Source: Bisporella sp. PMI_857 (lineage: Eukaryota > Ascomycota > Leotiomycetes > Helotiales > Helotiaceae). From it: a DNA stretch of 64,000 nt. The number at the start of each line of letters is the position of its first letter. Within the stretch, counting starts at the first letter, position 1. The notes beneath the pieces were generated by a model. It was not told the origin of the DNA. It did not search any database and saw only the letters and a program-made list of their open reading frames with translations. The DNA lies in NCBI GenBank assembly GCA_021307315.1, contig JAJSPD010000079.1:62001-126000 (forward strand), read 5' to 3'. This document shows, piece after piece, positions 45,646 through 57,309 of this stretch. Both the position numbers and the translations under genes were made by a program.

Positions 45646-46682
45646 TAGAGAAGGCGAGAATCAATTTGATATATGAATCAACCCAGGCAAGCCGCGTCAC
45701 TGAGTTCGCCCTGTGTTTTATCCTCAATGCTAGAAACGTAGCACTAGGCCGTGGCTCTATGATGGCTCCAGCCATGAAGTTGGGGTTTACTACGCTCTAG
45801 TATATACTATTCTCAACACGTTGGCTTTCCTACTGCTACCACTGCTGTTAGCGCTGTTGATTGCACTTGACTATAGTATTGATTTGAGCTACCGACTGAA
45901 GTGCTGTTTTGACTTCTCATCAAAGTGCTGAATACTGTAAAAGCCGAAATCGGTATCAGTTCCCACGTGGTGAATTTAAGTTCCAACGGTCGTGCTAGTA
46001 CTATTATGGCTTAAAAGCCTGCATTATTCTATCTTATCGGAAAGCAGGGTATACAATCTCAGAAGCAACGATCCAGCGTCAAGTTCTTTCAATTTTTGAA
46101 CAGTGCCAAATGCTGCGGAGATCTATCAAATGATGTGACGGGTCATAGGTTACCTTTGATTACGAGGGTGAAGACAACCAGACCCCGGCATACTCTACCC
46201 CGCAGATTGTTTGAGATTGTTTGAGATATCGGATCGAGAGGTACGCAACATGAAAAGAATCCAATCCCTTCCAACTTCACACTGTTAGCGAGCAAGAACT
46301 TTAGGTTCAGCGTAATTCTGCTGCGTAATTCCATATCTATTATCGTGAAAAGCATAGACTTCGAGCTGCTTTAAAATATTAAGGAGATTAATAAGTAATA
46401 CTTAGATTCTATAAAGAGTTACAGAAATATTTACCCCATATATCGCAGCTAGTAAATTCGACTACTTGTTGCGGCTTTTTCCGGATGGGGAGAATGATTG
46501 GTGCTTTTGATTTAGCGTGCGTTTGGATTGGTTGAGTAGCCCAGCTGGCTTGCATTCTGAAACTTTGCGGCGGTTTAATGTCTCAGAGAGCAGTGCTGGA
46601 ACCCCTCGCGAATTAAGAGTCACACCCTTTTTCAGCTGAAGAGAGGGTAACAAACCATATCTTTCAAGAATGTCCGGCTCAA
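45646..46682. other. Intergenic region upstream of HET gene 1
   Basis: No gene. A short perfect repeat of gagattgtttgagat-like sequence lies near 46206-46228. The stretch next to 46683 is the presumed HET promoter. Confidence 0.4.
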
Positions 46683-48904
46683 ATGGCCAAGATGGCATTC
46701 AGATACGACCCTCTTGTACCTGAAGCCGGCTACATTCGGCTGTTGACTCTGCAGCCATCACCAGATCCCTTGGCAAACATAGAGTGCACCATTGCTCACG
46801 ATGCGGTCGGCCAAGCCAAGTACGCCGCCTTATCTTACACCTGGGGCAGCGTCGAGGAGAAGCAATCTATCACTCTCAACCGCTATAGCTTCGCTGTGAC
46901 GAAGAACCTCTTCACCGCCCTCCAACATTTGCGTAGCGTGAATGAACCTATCACGCTCTGGATCGATGCCATCTGCATCAACCAAGAAGATGTAGATGAA
47001 CGGACGCACCAAGTCAAGCAGATGGTCCAGATCTACAAGAATGCAACCCAAGTTCTCATCTGGATGGGAGAGGAAATCGAGCACTTGGACGCAGCCATCA
47101 GCCTCATGAATTGGTGCAAGAACATGATGAAGCCAGGCGGTTTTGGAGTTGAAGGCCTCGTTCATTTCGCGGATAGTGAATTCCGCCGTGATGGGTGGGA
47201 TGCCCTTGTCAAGTTGTTGGAGCGTCCGTGGTGGTCCCGGGTCTGGATTATCCAGGAAGTTGTTTATGGCAAGGATCCTGTTGTCGTGTGTGGAAAGCAT
47301 CGTTTTCCCTGGCAACTGCTTCAATTCTTTGGCGAATCAAGGGAAACCTGGAACAAGATTACTTGGATGCTGCTTCAGCAGAGCAAGATGTTCTACAGCG
47401 GCCAATTCGTGCATGCCTCTGATAGACTGGACTTCATCTGCGCGGTTCGAGCGAGTTGCCCGATTGGTTGGCAGCAGCTGAAGGCCCTCCTCTGCGGAGT
47501 GAGGGCGTCGGAATCAACAGATCCACGTGACAAGGTTTTTGCTATGTCGAGCCTCCTCAAGGACGAATTCCAGCTTTGCGAGGTGAACTACCGTAAGTCG
47601 GTCAGCCAAGTCTACGTCGAGGCTGCGGCAGGGATCTTGAAGTACACAGAGAGTCTTCATTTTCTATCGTGGACCCATAACTCTGTGGGTAAACATGACA
47701 CCCTTCGTGAATCCCCACTGCCAATTGATATGGTTGTTTTCAGCCATATAGAGAGTCGTCCGGATGAGTTACCTAGTTGGACGCCTTTGTGGTCTTCTGC
47801 TGAAAAGGAGCTTATGGAGCTGCAGTCGTTCGACGAAGCAAAATTCACAAAGGATACCATGCAAGAAGTTGCCGACCAAATCGAAGAACACGAGTATACA
47901 CTCGCATTAGCTGATGCCATGAAAGATGCACTTGATGCACATAAAAAGGATAAAGATTCCGATCCAGCAAGTTTGGTACACAGCCTTGAACAACTTATGA
48001 AGTCCGGTCCAAAACAAAAGCAGGGACCAATGTACCCAGACAAGGCTTCTTTCATGCTTGATGTTCAAAACAGAGCATACTTTCTCAACACACCAAACAA
48101 GAGTACCGCTTGGAAAACATTGTTCGCTGCTTCCAGCTCCGGCAAAAGGATTTACTCGACGACTGGAAATTCTCTTCCTTGCGCAAATTGCATTGTTGAG
48201 AAAGGAATTCTCAGGGTTTTCGGGGCGGTCATTGACATCCTCGAGGACGTCAGTCCACCATGCACGCCAACATTCCCACTTAACGGGCCTCCGTTCGCCT
48301 GGATAAGGACGGTACTGGCCAAGAAACTGGGTCTACCAGTCTCTTCCAATGAAGCACTCAACGATGATTCTGACTCCGATGATGAGACTACGAGGTTGCT
48401 TGAATTCGATCCCTTGTTTTGGAGAATCATACTAGCTGATCAATGGCAGGGAGTGAGGCTGAACAAAGGTAATGTCGTTGAAATCCCAGGAGTCGGTACC
48501 ATCCCGCCAAGGTCTTCTGTCGCAGATGATGGCGAACCGCGAGATCGCATTCGACGCGTTGTGGAGGAGCTGTTCAAGGTTAGGGGCGCAGTCACCTCCT
48601 TTGAGAACCAAGCCGCGTTCAAATGGCGCGCACTGTTCACGTCGAAAAAGAGCACCGGCCTCTCACCAATTGGGGGCCGTAGGGGTGACATTATATTTGC
48701 TATCTTTGGTTGTGATGTCCCCTTTCTCGTTAGGAAAACCGAGAAAGGCTATTCGTTTCTTGGCGAATGGTGAGTGTGTCCAAGTTGTGATTGCTTCTAG
48801 ACTTGCTAACATATGAAAGCTATGTTCATGGCTTCATGGATGGTCGGGTAATGCGAGCATTGGGCCGAGGCGCTTTGAAGCCCGAAATTTTTGATCTGGT
48901 TTAG
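46683..48904 (+). CDS. HET-domain protein 1
   Basis: Heterokaryon-incompatibility-type protein, probably cytosolic, with a HET domain related to TIR folds and associated with fungal programmed cell death. Exons 46683-48769 and 48820-48904 sum to 2172 nt (723 aa). The domain covers about residues 45-200: YAALSYTWGSVEEKQSI, then LWIDAICINQEDVDERTHQV and WWSRVWIIQEVVYGKDPVVV. A middle section has STDPRDKVFAMSSLL. The small last exon encodes CYVHGFMDGRVM, the common C-terminal closing motif, which supports the 50-nt intron with a gctaac branch site. Without that splice the frame stops at 48773. Met46692 is an alternative start. It looks intact. No NLR partner is adjacent. Confidence 0.92.
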
Positions 48905-49732
48905 AACTCGTTTTGATGGAATAGCTATCAAGATAGATCTTAGAGATTCGAGCAAAACCTTTGAGGCGAATGTTATTACGTAAATTGCTTCTCTCAACGC
49001 TACCTGTATTGCTGCATAGTCCGTAACTGTTAACAATAAGACTTTCACTCATTTTGGCCCATGACCGTCTCATGTCAGAACTGCAGAGACAAAGAAATGT
49101 TGAAATCAGGGATTTCCTGTGTCTGCCGTTCTTTGTACTCAGCCCGTGAAAGTGCCGCTGCCTTCCATGCTTCAATTTTTATTAGGTATGAGCACCTGCA
49201 ATGAAACGCTTGTCAACCAACACCATTCCATGAATACCTTGTCAAATTGGCGTCTGATGGCAAACTTATGCTCCATATTACTCAAAATATTGACTGCCTT
49301 AAGCAGCGACTACCTTCCCTCGATGCACGAACACTACGCCTTCAAGGACAAATAACTCAGTCGCGATGTCATAAAGGTAACAGCGTCTATAGATTCAATC
49401 TCCAACATTTTTAAGGAGGTGACCTACCGCTTTTCGGGAAATGCATAGACAGTAGTGAATTTGGACTATACATAGGTTGCGAGCACTCAACACGGGCGAT
49501 ATCAGACCGGATATACTCTTGTAGGGTAACCCTCATCCCGACGAAGATATGGCTCTGGGTTGCGTTGAACCACAATACCAACGACATTGAAGTAGGTCTA
49601 AGATTATCGCAAAATCCCTTTACTTTCCACAAGCAATTCGTGAAATCCTCGGCGATTTGCGGAAATGACGTTGGAATTTTGGACAGCGGCGCGAAGTTGT
49701 TCAGGTGTCGCGCAAGTAAAAACCGGGTTCCA
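48905..49732. other. Intergenic region
   Basis: No gene recognised on either strand; short open frames lack motifs. Confidence 0.4.
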
Positions 49733-49950
49733 GTTGGGCCAGTCTAGAAAAACCTTGGCCCAGGCTAGAATTCCACGCTAAGCCTATGTTGTGCATTTGC
49801 CAAGCATAATTCTAACCAGATTTGGTTTTTCGCTTAAGTTCACCCGTCTACAAATGGTTGCACAAAGAGTTGGGCCAGGCTAGAGCGTTTCTTGGCGTTT
49901 TGCCAAGGAATTTTCTAGCCTGGGCCAAGATTTTTCTAGACTGGCGCAAC
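49733..49950. mobile_element. 218-bp MITE with about 42-bp terminal inverted repeats
   Basis: The left end gttgggccagtctagaaaaa, continuing ccttggcccaggctagaatt, is the near-exact inverse of the right end, which in reverse reads gttgcgccagtctagaaaaa then tcttggcccaggctagaaaa. Only about three differences occur over some 42 bp. A further gttgggccaggctagag lies inside at 49869. There is no coding capacity. The long high-identity arms indicate recent activity relative to the surrounding decay. A target-site duplication is not obvious. Confidence 0.8.
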
Positions 49951-51561
49951 GACTGCCATTCTCTCGGCTGAAGAAATCGCAAGAAATGTCCTGTGCAAAA
50001 GAGGATATACTGCCGCTGCTATTATAGCTACACCTTTAATTAATGCCAAAACCATTTTATCCGGTGATTCACGAACTTTACGGTGCCTGAAAGCAAAGTT
50101 TCTAGGGAATTGAGGGCTGCCAATTTGTACACTGTGGTCGCGTTTCGCGAGGCAGTGCAGCAGGCTCTCTGACCGCTACAGGCTCCGACTTGATTTACCA
50201 CAAGCTTAATTCCATCTCCTAAACAGAATAGTCGACGACCAAGGCCCGAGAGCAGAGATTCAAAACTTGAATCGACTGAAATTGAGGAATGATATTTGTG
50301 CTTGTTATGTTGTGGTCAGGGGGCAGGGTAGTTTGTCCGAAGCGAGCATGCTTCGTGATTGTTGGCAAGGCACACAAAGGAGGTGAAGTGTATTTGCGAA
50401 ACAGACCTATTAGATTGCTCCAAGAACAAATGATTTGTTGAAAATGCATGTCGAAATGCTGCCACACGATCCCAAGGCTTTTTGCTAGGTAATCTCTCGC
50501 CATCGCACCACCTTGTCCAAAGCCTCGAGCACGGGCTTTAAATTGTGACCAACCGGAATTTATTGATTTTAAAACGGCCTTTTTCTAGAAAATTGTCAAT
50601 GCTATGCCGTGCTATGCATGCCCCGAAATTTTGAATCACGTTATCTCCGCCTACTGAGCTTGACTTTCTCATGGAGCACCAGGATGCCAAAAATCTGTGA
50701 GGGAGCAGAGCCGATTTTCGGGCAAAGTTCCGTGAGGAAACTGTATTCTTGATAGTGTGGTGCCTCCTACTGATAAATGTTCGAGCTTCCTGTCCTCATG
50801 CGATTAAGGTTCCAGGACCTGGCATGGAAATTGACATCCAGGTTAGATCGCCGCTTCACATCGGCTACAGCTAGTTCTTTACGAGAAGTGAACATAGCGT
50901 AAATTATTCTGAAATGATATTGTATCTATAATATCTTGTACTTGAGGAATTATCCGGTGCCCTTCAATGAAAGTCATTCCAAAGACGAAAAAGCTTGTTT
51001 TCAAGCTTGCGATACAGTTAACGCAACCTTATTTCAGAATTTTATCGAGCCTTTTCAATGATAGTGCCAACGCTTATACACGGGGGACTACTCATAATAT
51101 CTACAACAGAAATCGACCATAGATGCTCAGAAACACTAATCAGGCTGATGCCACTCTTGGGTGATCCTTATTCGATGCAGTCGCAGCCAGCAATCAATGG
51201 ATACGAGAACGAAAAGTAGAAGTACCGACAACAGACTGTATGAACGCAATGGCCCCTCAGGACCGCAGCCAAGACATTTTTATCACTTTGTCTGTTGGCT
51301 ACGAAAGGGGGCTAGAAGTGATCGACGCGTTTAAGCTGGCAACTACGTGAACTTCGCGAACGCTCCTACAACGATAACTTTATACCCAGCAGGGACGGTG
51401 CCTATCTTATCTATAGTGGAGTTACGATGCTTCCTGTATGGTGACGTATTTATCATCGCATTACGATCATATACTATGATCGACTTGCCCGCCTGTTATT
51501 TTCTTCCCGTTGTCCACTGCAATTATTTTCCACTATTGGAGCCGAGATTACCTGGCAATGC
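49951..51561. other. Intergenic region
   Basis: No gene supported. The final 250 bp may include the unrecognisable 5' half of the tannase relic that follows. Confidence 0.4.
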
Positions 51562-52376
51562 GATGTTGTCGATGATGTGGATGGCATTGTTAGCGCCCCT
51601 GACGAATGCAATTTCGATCCAAGCCCTCGTCTCTGCGGTGATAATTCATTTTCCGAATACGTGAAAAATGAGCAGGCCCAGACTGCGAAGGTGTTTTACA
51701 GTAGCTACAGGATTAAGAGCATGCTCATGTTCCCTAGCCTAGGGCTTAGTTCCGAGGAGTAGTAGGCCCTTTTGTTTTCCAGGAAGGAACCAAATCCGCT
51801 CGGACGGATTATATCAAATACTTCCTTCCTCAATAACCCTGGCTGCTGTTACCAGGACTACACGAACAACCTTCTCCTTCTCGCCGATCACCTCGACCCT
51901 GGCCAAAACACCGCCGACTCGTACGACATGTTTGATTTCCGGAACCAATGCGGCAAGGTTATCATGTACCACGGCATGTCGGACGGTGTGATCCCGTCAC
52001 GAAGTTCTAGTATCTTCTATGAGGTGGCAGCTACCATGGGAGGGGCGGGAAGTCTCAACGATTGGTTCCGGTTTTCCTTGGCTCCTGGCCTGTGGCATTG
52101 CGTCGGAACAGCTGTAGGTGCGCCATGGCATGTGGCGGGACCGACACATTTTCTGTCCCTGGCTCCTCCGATCTCAAGCATGGCGTTTTGCTTGCTCTGA
52201 TAGAATGGGTAGAAAACGGGACTGCAGGGGAGAGTCTGGTGGCAACAGCATGGAATGAGCCGCTGAACACCACCTCCAATGTCAACCGCCAAAGACCCAT
52301 ATGCTCGTTTCCAGCTCGTGCTGTCCGAGGCCAGACAGGAGATGTCAACTCTGCTAATAGCTGGCTGTGTCGTTAA
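51562..52376 (+). pseudogene. Tannase/feruloyl esterase family relic
   Basis: In order: DVVDDVDGIVSAPDECNFDP (calcium-site-like loop of tannases), then FSEYVKNEQAQTAKVFYSSY ending at a stop near 51763; in a second stretch QDYTNNLLLLADHL, CGKVIMYHGMSDGVIPS and FYEVAATMGGAGSLNDWFRF; then in another frame FLGSWPVALRR overlapped by LVPGLWHCVGTAVGAPW-type sequence, and finally ALIEWVENGTAGESLVATAW followed by QRPICSFPARAV and SANSWLCR at the stop, 52376. The catalytic Asp (SDGVIP) and His (GLWHC) regions are recognisable, but frame changes near 51770 and 52140 and the missing N-terminal nucleophile region make it non-functional. Confidence 0.75.
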
Positions 52377-52940
52377 CTCTTCATAAAACCCAATTTTTTC
52401 TCCTTATGCACCAGTAACAGAATAGACAACTATGAGACTTGTATTAACCAGATTCATTCCACCCCATCCAGCCGTGTTGTGTTGCATTCCTGGTAGGTCT
52501 ACTTGTTTAAGATTACAATCACAATAGGCAAGACATTTATTTCTTTTAGACTTTTAACCTAACACTGTCTATCTTTTACCTTAGGGCCGCTTAGAACGGC
52601 AACATATTTATTGCAATAAAATTTCTTTCTATAAAAAAAACTTATACTTTGACGCTCCTTTGGCTTTTCTTTTTTAGGAAATCCTTCGGTGCCTTAAAAC
52701 GAAATAGAAAATTCGTGCAGTGCGTCAAGTAGAAATATCGGTCCTCAATTTCTGACCCGAAGAGCCTGGCTTATTCTTTGAGGTGTGCGCATCTGGCTAG
52801 ACGTGAACAATACCGCATTCTCCATTAACGGGGGAGCCTGAGCAAAATGTACCCTTGCTTGTTTGTCTGATTGGTTGTCGCAACGCCTGAAGTTGTGATC
52901 ATGTATTAAGGATAGAGACGAACTGAACGATTGTACTATC
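52377..52940. other. Intergenic region
   Basis: No gene. AT-rich; lies between two convergently placed gene ends. Confidence 0.4.
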
Positions 52941-53936
52941 CTATACAAGTACTACGATCTTTCCTACAGCCTTGTTCTCCTCCATAAACCTATGCGCGTC
53001 CACAATCTCATCCAAACTGAATGTCTTGCTAACTCGCAGCTTCAGCTTTCCTTCCTTGATCTTGCGCGCCAGACTGCTTAATGGCGTCTCCATGAACTCC
53101 TCCGGCCCACCACTATAGGCAGTTAGGTAGACCCCCGGTGGAATAGATTCCATCGGGTTCCAGTTATCCAACGTCCACTTGTTTCCCACTATACCAGTCA
53201 TACTGACGATACCACCTTGCTTTGCACACCGCATCGAGTCATCCAAGGTCATCGTACCAACAAGTTCTAAGACCTTGTCAGCACCTCCCGGCCAGATCCT
53301 ATGCATCTCCTCCTTAATCCTTCCAGTGTCAATGACTACCTCTCTAACACCTGATTGTTTCATGAGATCAGCAACGTCCTTGCTATTTCTTCGTGTTGTA
53401 GCTATGACCGTTGCCCCGTGGTCGGAGGCGAGAGAAGCGGCAGCGAGACCCACGCTAGTCGTACCCCCCCGGATCAGGAGTTTGTCGCCTTCGCTCAGCT
53501 TTAGCGATTTGAACAAGGATCCGTACGCAGTTTGTAACATCTCCGGCATTGCGCCGAGGATGTCCCAGCCGAGCCCGTCGGCTGCGTCTGGCTGGATTGC
53601 CTGAACGTTGCCCGCTGGTACGCAGGTGTATTCTGCGTATCCCCCGTTAAAAGCCCTCCCAAGGCCCCCCATGGCGGTTGCAACGATATCTCCTTCTTGG
53701 AACTCCCCGCCTGGTGCTGTCACTACTGTTCCAACAGCCTCGATGCCTAAGACGCGAGGGAACTGAACGCTAGGAGAGTGCCCCTGGCGGGTGAAAAGCT
53801 CGGAGCGGTTGAGCCCAAAGGCACGGATACGAATTAGAACTTCGCCTTGCTTTGCTGTCGGGATCGGGATTGTCTCCAGCTGGAGGGCTTCCGGACCACC
53901 GGGGGCGCGAATGATGGCTGCTCTCATGGTCGACAT
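52941..53936 (-). CDS. Quinone-oxidoreductase-like MDR family enzyme (zinc-independent)
   Basis: NADPH-dependent medium-chain reductase, single exon, 331 aa, normal length. The N-terminus MRAAIIRAPGGPEALQLETI leads into the GroES-like domain (GEVLIRIRAFGLNRSELFTR; FPRVLGIEAVGTVV). The Rossmann part has KLLIRGGTTSVGLAAASLA with a GxTxxVGxxA nucleotide loop, and ATVIATTRRNSKDVADL, whose Arg pair suits NADPH. The protein closes FMEENKAVGKIVVLV. The Cys ligands of a structural zinc lobe are absent, as in QOR/enoyl-reductase-like members. It resembles trans-acting reductases but is 40 kb from the PKS, so a link is unsupported. Confidence 0.93.
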   Translation of the reverse strand: MSTMRAAIIRAPGGPEALQLETIPIPTAKQGEVLIRIRAFGLNRSELFTRQGHSPSVQFPRVLGIEAVGTVVTAPGGEFQEGDIVATAMGGLGRAFNGGYAEYTCVPAGNVQAIQPDAADGLGWDILGAMPEMLQTAYGSLFKSLKLSEGDKLLIRGGTTSVGLAAASLASDHGATVIATTRRNSKDVADLMKQSGVREVVIDTGRIKEEMHRIWPGGADKVLELVGTMTLDDSMRCAKQGGIVSMTGIVGNKWTLDNWNPMESIPPGVYLTAYSGGPEEFMETPLSSLARKIKEGKLKLRVSKTFSLDEIVDAHRFMEENKAVGKIVVLV

Positions 53937-55297
53937 TTGGGAAGGGTGCTGACTGCCAGCAATTGAAGGTCAAGCTATCTAGAAACTGCGCAAATTGTTT
54001 GTCTCCAAACTGAAATGGTACAAAGGGATCTGCGGTTATAGAAGATGGATGATACTATAAGGGACATCAAGCATTACAATGCGGGGTTGGCATGTGGTGC
54101 ATGGAGGGGTAAGAAATCGGCTTACCTAATAAACGCTAAGGAACAATTAGTTAAAGCTTTTAGTTTTCTGTTTGCGGCCGCTTTTTGTTACAAGTTATTA
54201 TAGGTAATAGGAAGATGGCAGATTGTACGTAGAATGAGGCGTAATATAGAACTGAGAATACATATGCAGATATACACTGATTGCCCTCTATTTTGACCCT
54301 TATTGTAGAATCTTATTCCTAGCAGGCGCATTGGCGGTTAAGGGGATACGTGATACATCTACTTTTCTCCAGACTACCAACCCAGATATAGATCTTCTAT
54401 CTATAGGCCCTCTGGGATATAGACTGTAGTAGACCCGTGTTTAGCGAGGAAATCATATTTACACGGCTGCAAAGACGAAAGGACTAGTACAAATAACACA
54501 AGTAACTGGAGAACGATATTCGGCTCTGTACCCTTTCCTATGCACTACATAATAGAGGATGCAGTACTTCCGAGGGCATACTTGTCGTTTTATGTATACT
54601 ATATTTGTTTTGTAGGCTACGATAGAATTTTCTATTAAAGTCATTAATCTCCTTCTAATTAGTACATAATCGCAAGCCAGAAAACGAATTTTTGCACTAA
54701 CACAAACATGACGTGCGTGCCCACAAGCCCATTCCAGTACTGCAGTGCAATTTTCCAAGATATTGTTGGAACCATACCCTTGGTACACTATTCTCTTTTG
54801 GCAAATTAAACATACTGAATACGTTGTGGCAGAGATACAATGATCAACAGAGTATAACTCAATATTGAGCTGAATCCCTGCCTCAAAGCTTTGAAACCAT
54901 TTAAATAGCTTTTACGGGAGCATTGACCAAGACCAGAATCGAACGAGAGAAAGCGTGCAGCCTGCTTCGACTCAAACACTATTGCCAGTTTTTTCTAGAT
55001 ACGTTAAGTGAACACGCCATACACGTGTCATCAACGCCCAAAGATTGAATACCTCCCGTATCTCTAGTCATCCACAATTTACGGGTCTTGCCAGAGATCG
55101 TGGTGGTTGTGCCGAACAGGTCGTTGTGCCGCTGCAAATGGAATAGGCATCATATTACCTTATCGGTCGGGTGGTGACGCATTCGAAATAAAAGTGCAGT
55201 CTGGTAATGGCGCAATATGTGGTAGCGATGGCTCTTTCGCAGATCTATTATCAGTATCGGGAAGTAGGTAAGTCTAGATAGGCTCATATATCTAGTG
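53937..55297. other. 1.36-kb intergenic region
   Basis: No gene recognised. AT-rich with a NotI-like gcggccgc word at 54176 and no motif-bearing frame. Confidence 0.4.
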
Positions 55298-56458
55298 TCA
55301 GCCATCTCCCAGGTCCCCACTGACAAAGACTACCAGCACAGCCGCGTAGGCGGCGGAGGCGGCGAAGACCTCGGCCCGCCGGGCAGTGGTGACGAGCGGG
55401 ATCGTGCCTGCGAACAGCATGGTGAACAGAGCGATGAAGCCGAGTTTCATGCCCGGTCGTGAGCCAGGCGTGCTGTACAGTACGTAGATGGGCAGGAACA
55501 GCAGGATCGAGGCCAGCAGCGTCGTGATAAGAGACGCGGTGAATGAGAGGAGTGGTAGCGAATACGTCCCCAGTTGCGGCGGAGAGAGGTGCGTGATCGG
55601 GGATATAGTTAGATGGGAGACTGAGCCTGAAGGGGAGGATGAGAGTGAGGGTGAAAAGGAAGGGAGCGTTGACGTAGAAACGCGCCGGGGCCGGAAAAGC
55701 CACGAGCAGTATATCTTGAGGAAGCAGGTGAGCGGGTCCGTATGCATTTGGGGGGACAGGGAGATGAGGTCGGTCGGTTGCTGTGATGCCGAAATGTCGG
55801 GTAAGGGGTATAGTGTTGAACTCGCCCCCGAAAGAGTCGGCAATGTTGTTGGTTGGCTGGCGGGGGTCGCCGCCGAGGCGAGTTGTTGGTGGAAGCAGTT
55901 GGACAGCGTTGTCAGTGTCTGCTTAGACGGTGCGCGGAGCGTGAGTAGCGTTGAGTTCAACACGAGGGCTTCCCCTAAAGAATAGGATGAATAGTATTAG
56001 TTTGGAACTTTGAAAGGCTTTGCGAATAATGCCAGGGGAACGACGGAGAGGGAGGGAGGGAACGAACGGTATTCTTTCAACGTTGACCGAATCTCCATCG
56101 CGAGGTCCATCCTCTTCTTCCAACGCTCATCATTTTTGTCGTTGGCCTTAGTTTCCTTCGCCGCTTGGTGTTTGAACGACGCCCAGTCTCGAGCATTTGT
56201 GCGAATCCGCTGCTGTAAATCATCGGCATTGTCTGGCCTTCTTGCGTCGAGCGCGTCCTCGCGATCGTATTGATTTTGGAGCGCTTCGAGTTCCAAAAGT
56301 TCGCATTCATAGTACAACAAGTCCCGTGTTGCTAGCTTGTCGAAGCGCTTGTACACCGCGGTGGTGTGATCTGTGTCGCTGGCGATAAGGCTTGCAAGTT
56401 CGCTGATACCCTTAATGTAGTGAACACCAATACTTCCTTTCTCTTCATCGGTCACCAT
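55298..56458 (-). CDS. DUF6594-type membrane protein
   Basis: Two exons, 56458-56068 and 55974-55298, joined in phase (1068 nt, 355 aa). The N-terminal helical half carries the family pattern: IKGISELASLIASDTDHTTA, YKRFDKLATRDLLYYECELL and EIRSTLKEYREALVLNSTLL (the last crossing the junction). A Pro/Ser-rich loop follows (residues about 150-250), then three hydrophobic segments near the C-terminus (ITTLLASILLFLPIYVLY; LGFIALFTMLFAGTIPLV; AASAAYAAVLVVFV). The intron donor is GTTCGT, unusual but matching the reconstructed family sequence across the junction. Membrane anchored by its tail. The function is unknown; the loop is longer and more Ser-rich than I would expect. Confidence 0.82.
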
Positions 56459-57309
56459 TCTTATATTTTAGAGCAGCGATATGCCGTTATTTGGAGTGCT
56501 GAAATCGCCTTGATACCTTTGATTAGATATTCCTCGGTTTGTCATACTCAAGGCGTCTTCAAATGTTAGCCATGCTAATGGAGCCCAATTCAGCCCGAAT
56601 GGCGTTATGAGTGAGAGCCATTCCGGCAGTCCCATGCCAGCTGCCCGAGACAAGGCGAAAAACGACAAGGCAGACTTGGCCACGCCCAGAATGTTGGTTG
56701 CGGCTAGTGATAGCGCTCACTACCTCCTCCTCCCCCAAATAAATGTATCACTGCCTGGCATCGTCGCCACCAAGAATCAAACAGCTTATCAATACAGCCA
56801 TTAAGTACAACATTCCAAGCTTGTCGTAGAATAACTCGTAATCGCTCTATAAGAATGTTAAAAGCGTAAACAAGAAAGAAAATGGGCCTGTTCCGCATTT
56901 TGATCAATGTTCTGATTGGATCAAGGCGCCTGCATGTTCTTGGCTCTGCCTACCTACATTTTTTAGGGGGCGGGGTATTCATTAACCCGCACAGAAACCC
57001 ATAATAAAGTTGGATCGCCCGTCTGCAGCCTCAAAACGCATCATCCCTCTTAATAGGGAGGGCATCCGATAAACTTGTTGGCACCCCATTCCCATATCTG
57101 TCCCCAACCACAATCGATATCTTCTTACATATAGATCGCAGTCACAGTCCTCTCGGACGATCTTCGACAGTTCGATAAGAGCCCTGAAGCTGGACTTGGA
57201 TTTAGTGTAGGCGGCTTCTTATACATTTTCTTCAAAGAATTTCGGACTAGGGGATTTTAAAACCAGTAAGACGCTTCACAAATAGGTTGTTAAAGTTTTT
57301 GCGGGGAAT
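56459..57309. other. Intergenic region
   Basis: No confident gene. A minus-strand frame at 56683-56468 (MGLPEWLSLITPFGLNWAPL) is protein-like but lacks a partner exon. Confidence 0.4.

Noticed and set aside
55488..55985. 165-codon plus-strand frame
   Set aside because: Antisense shadow of the DUF6594 membrane-protein exon.
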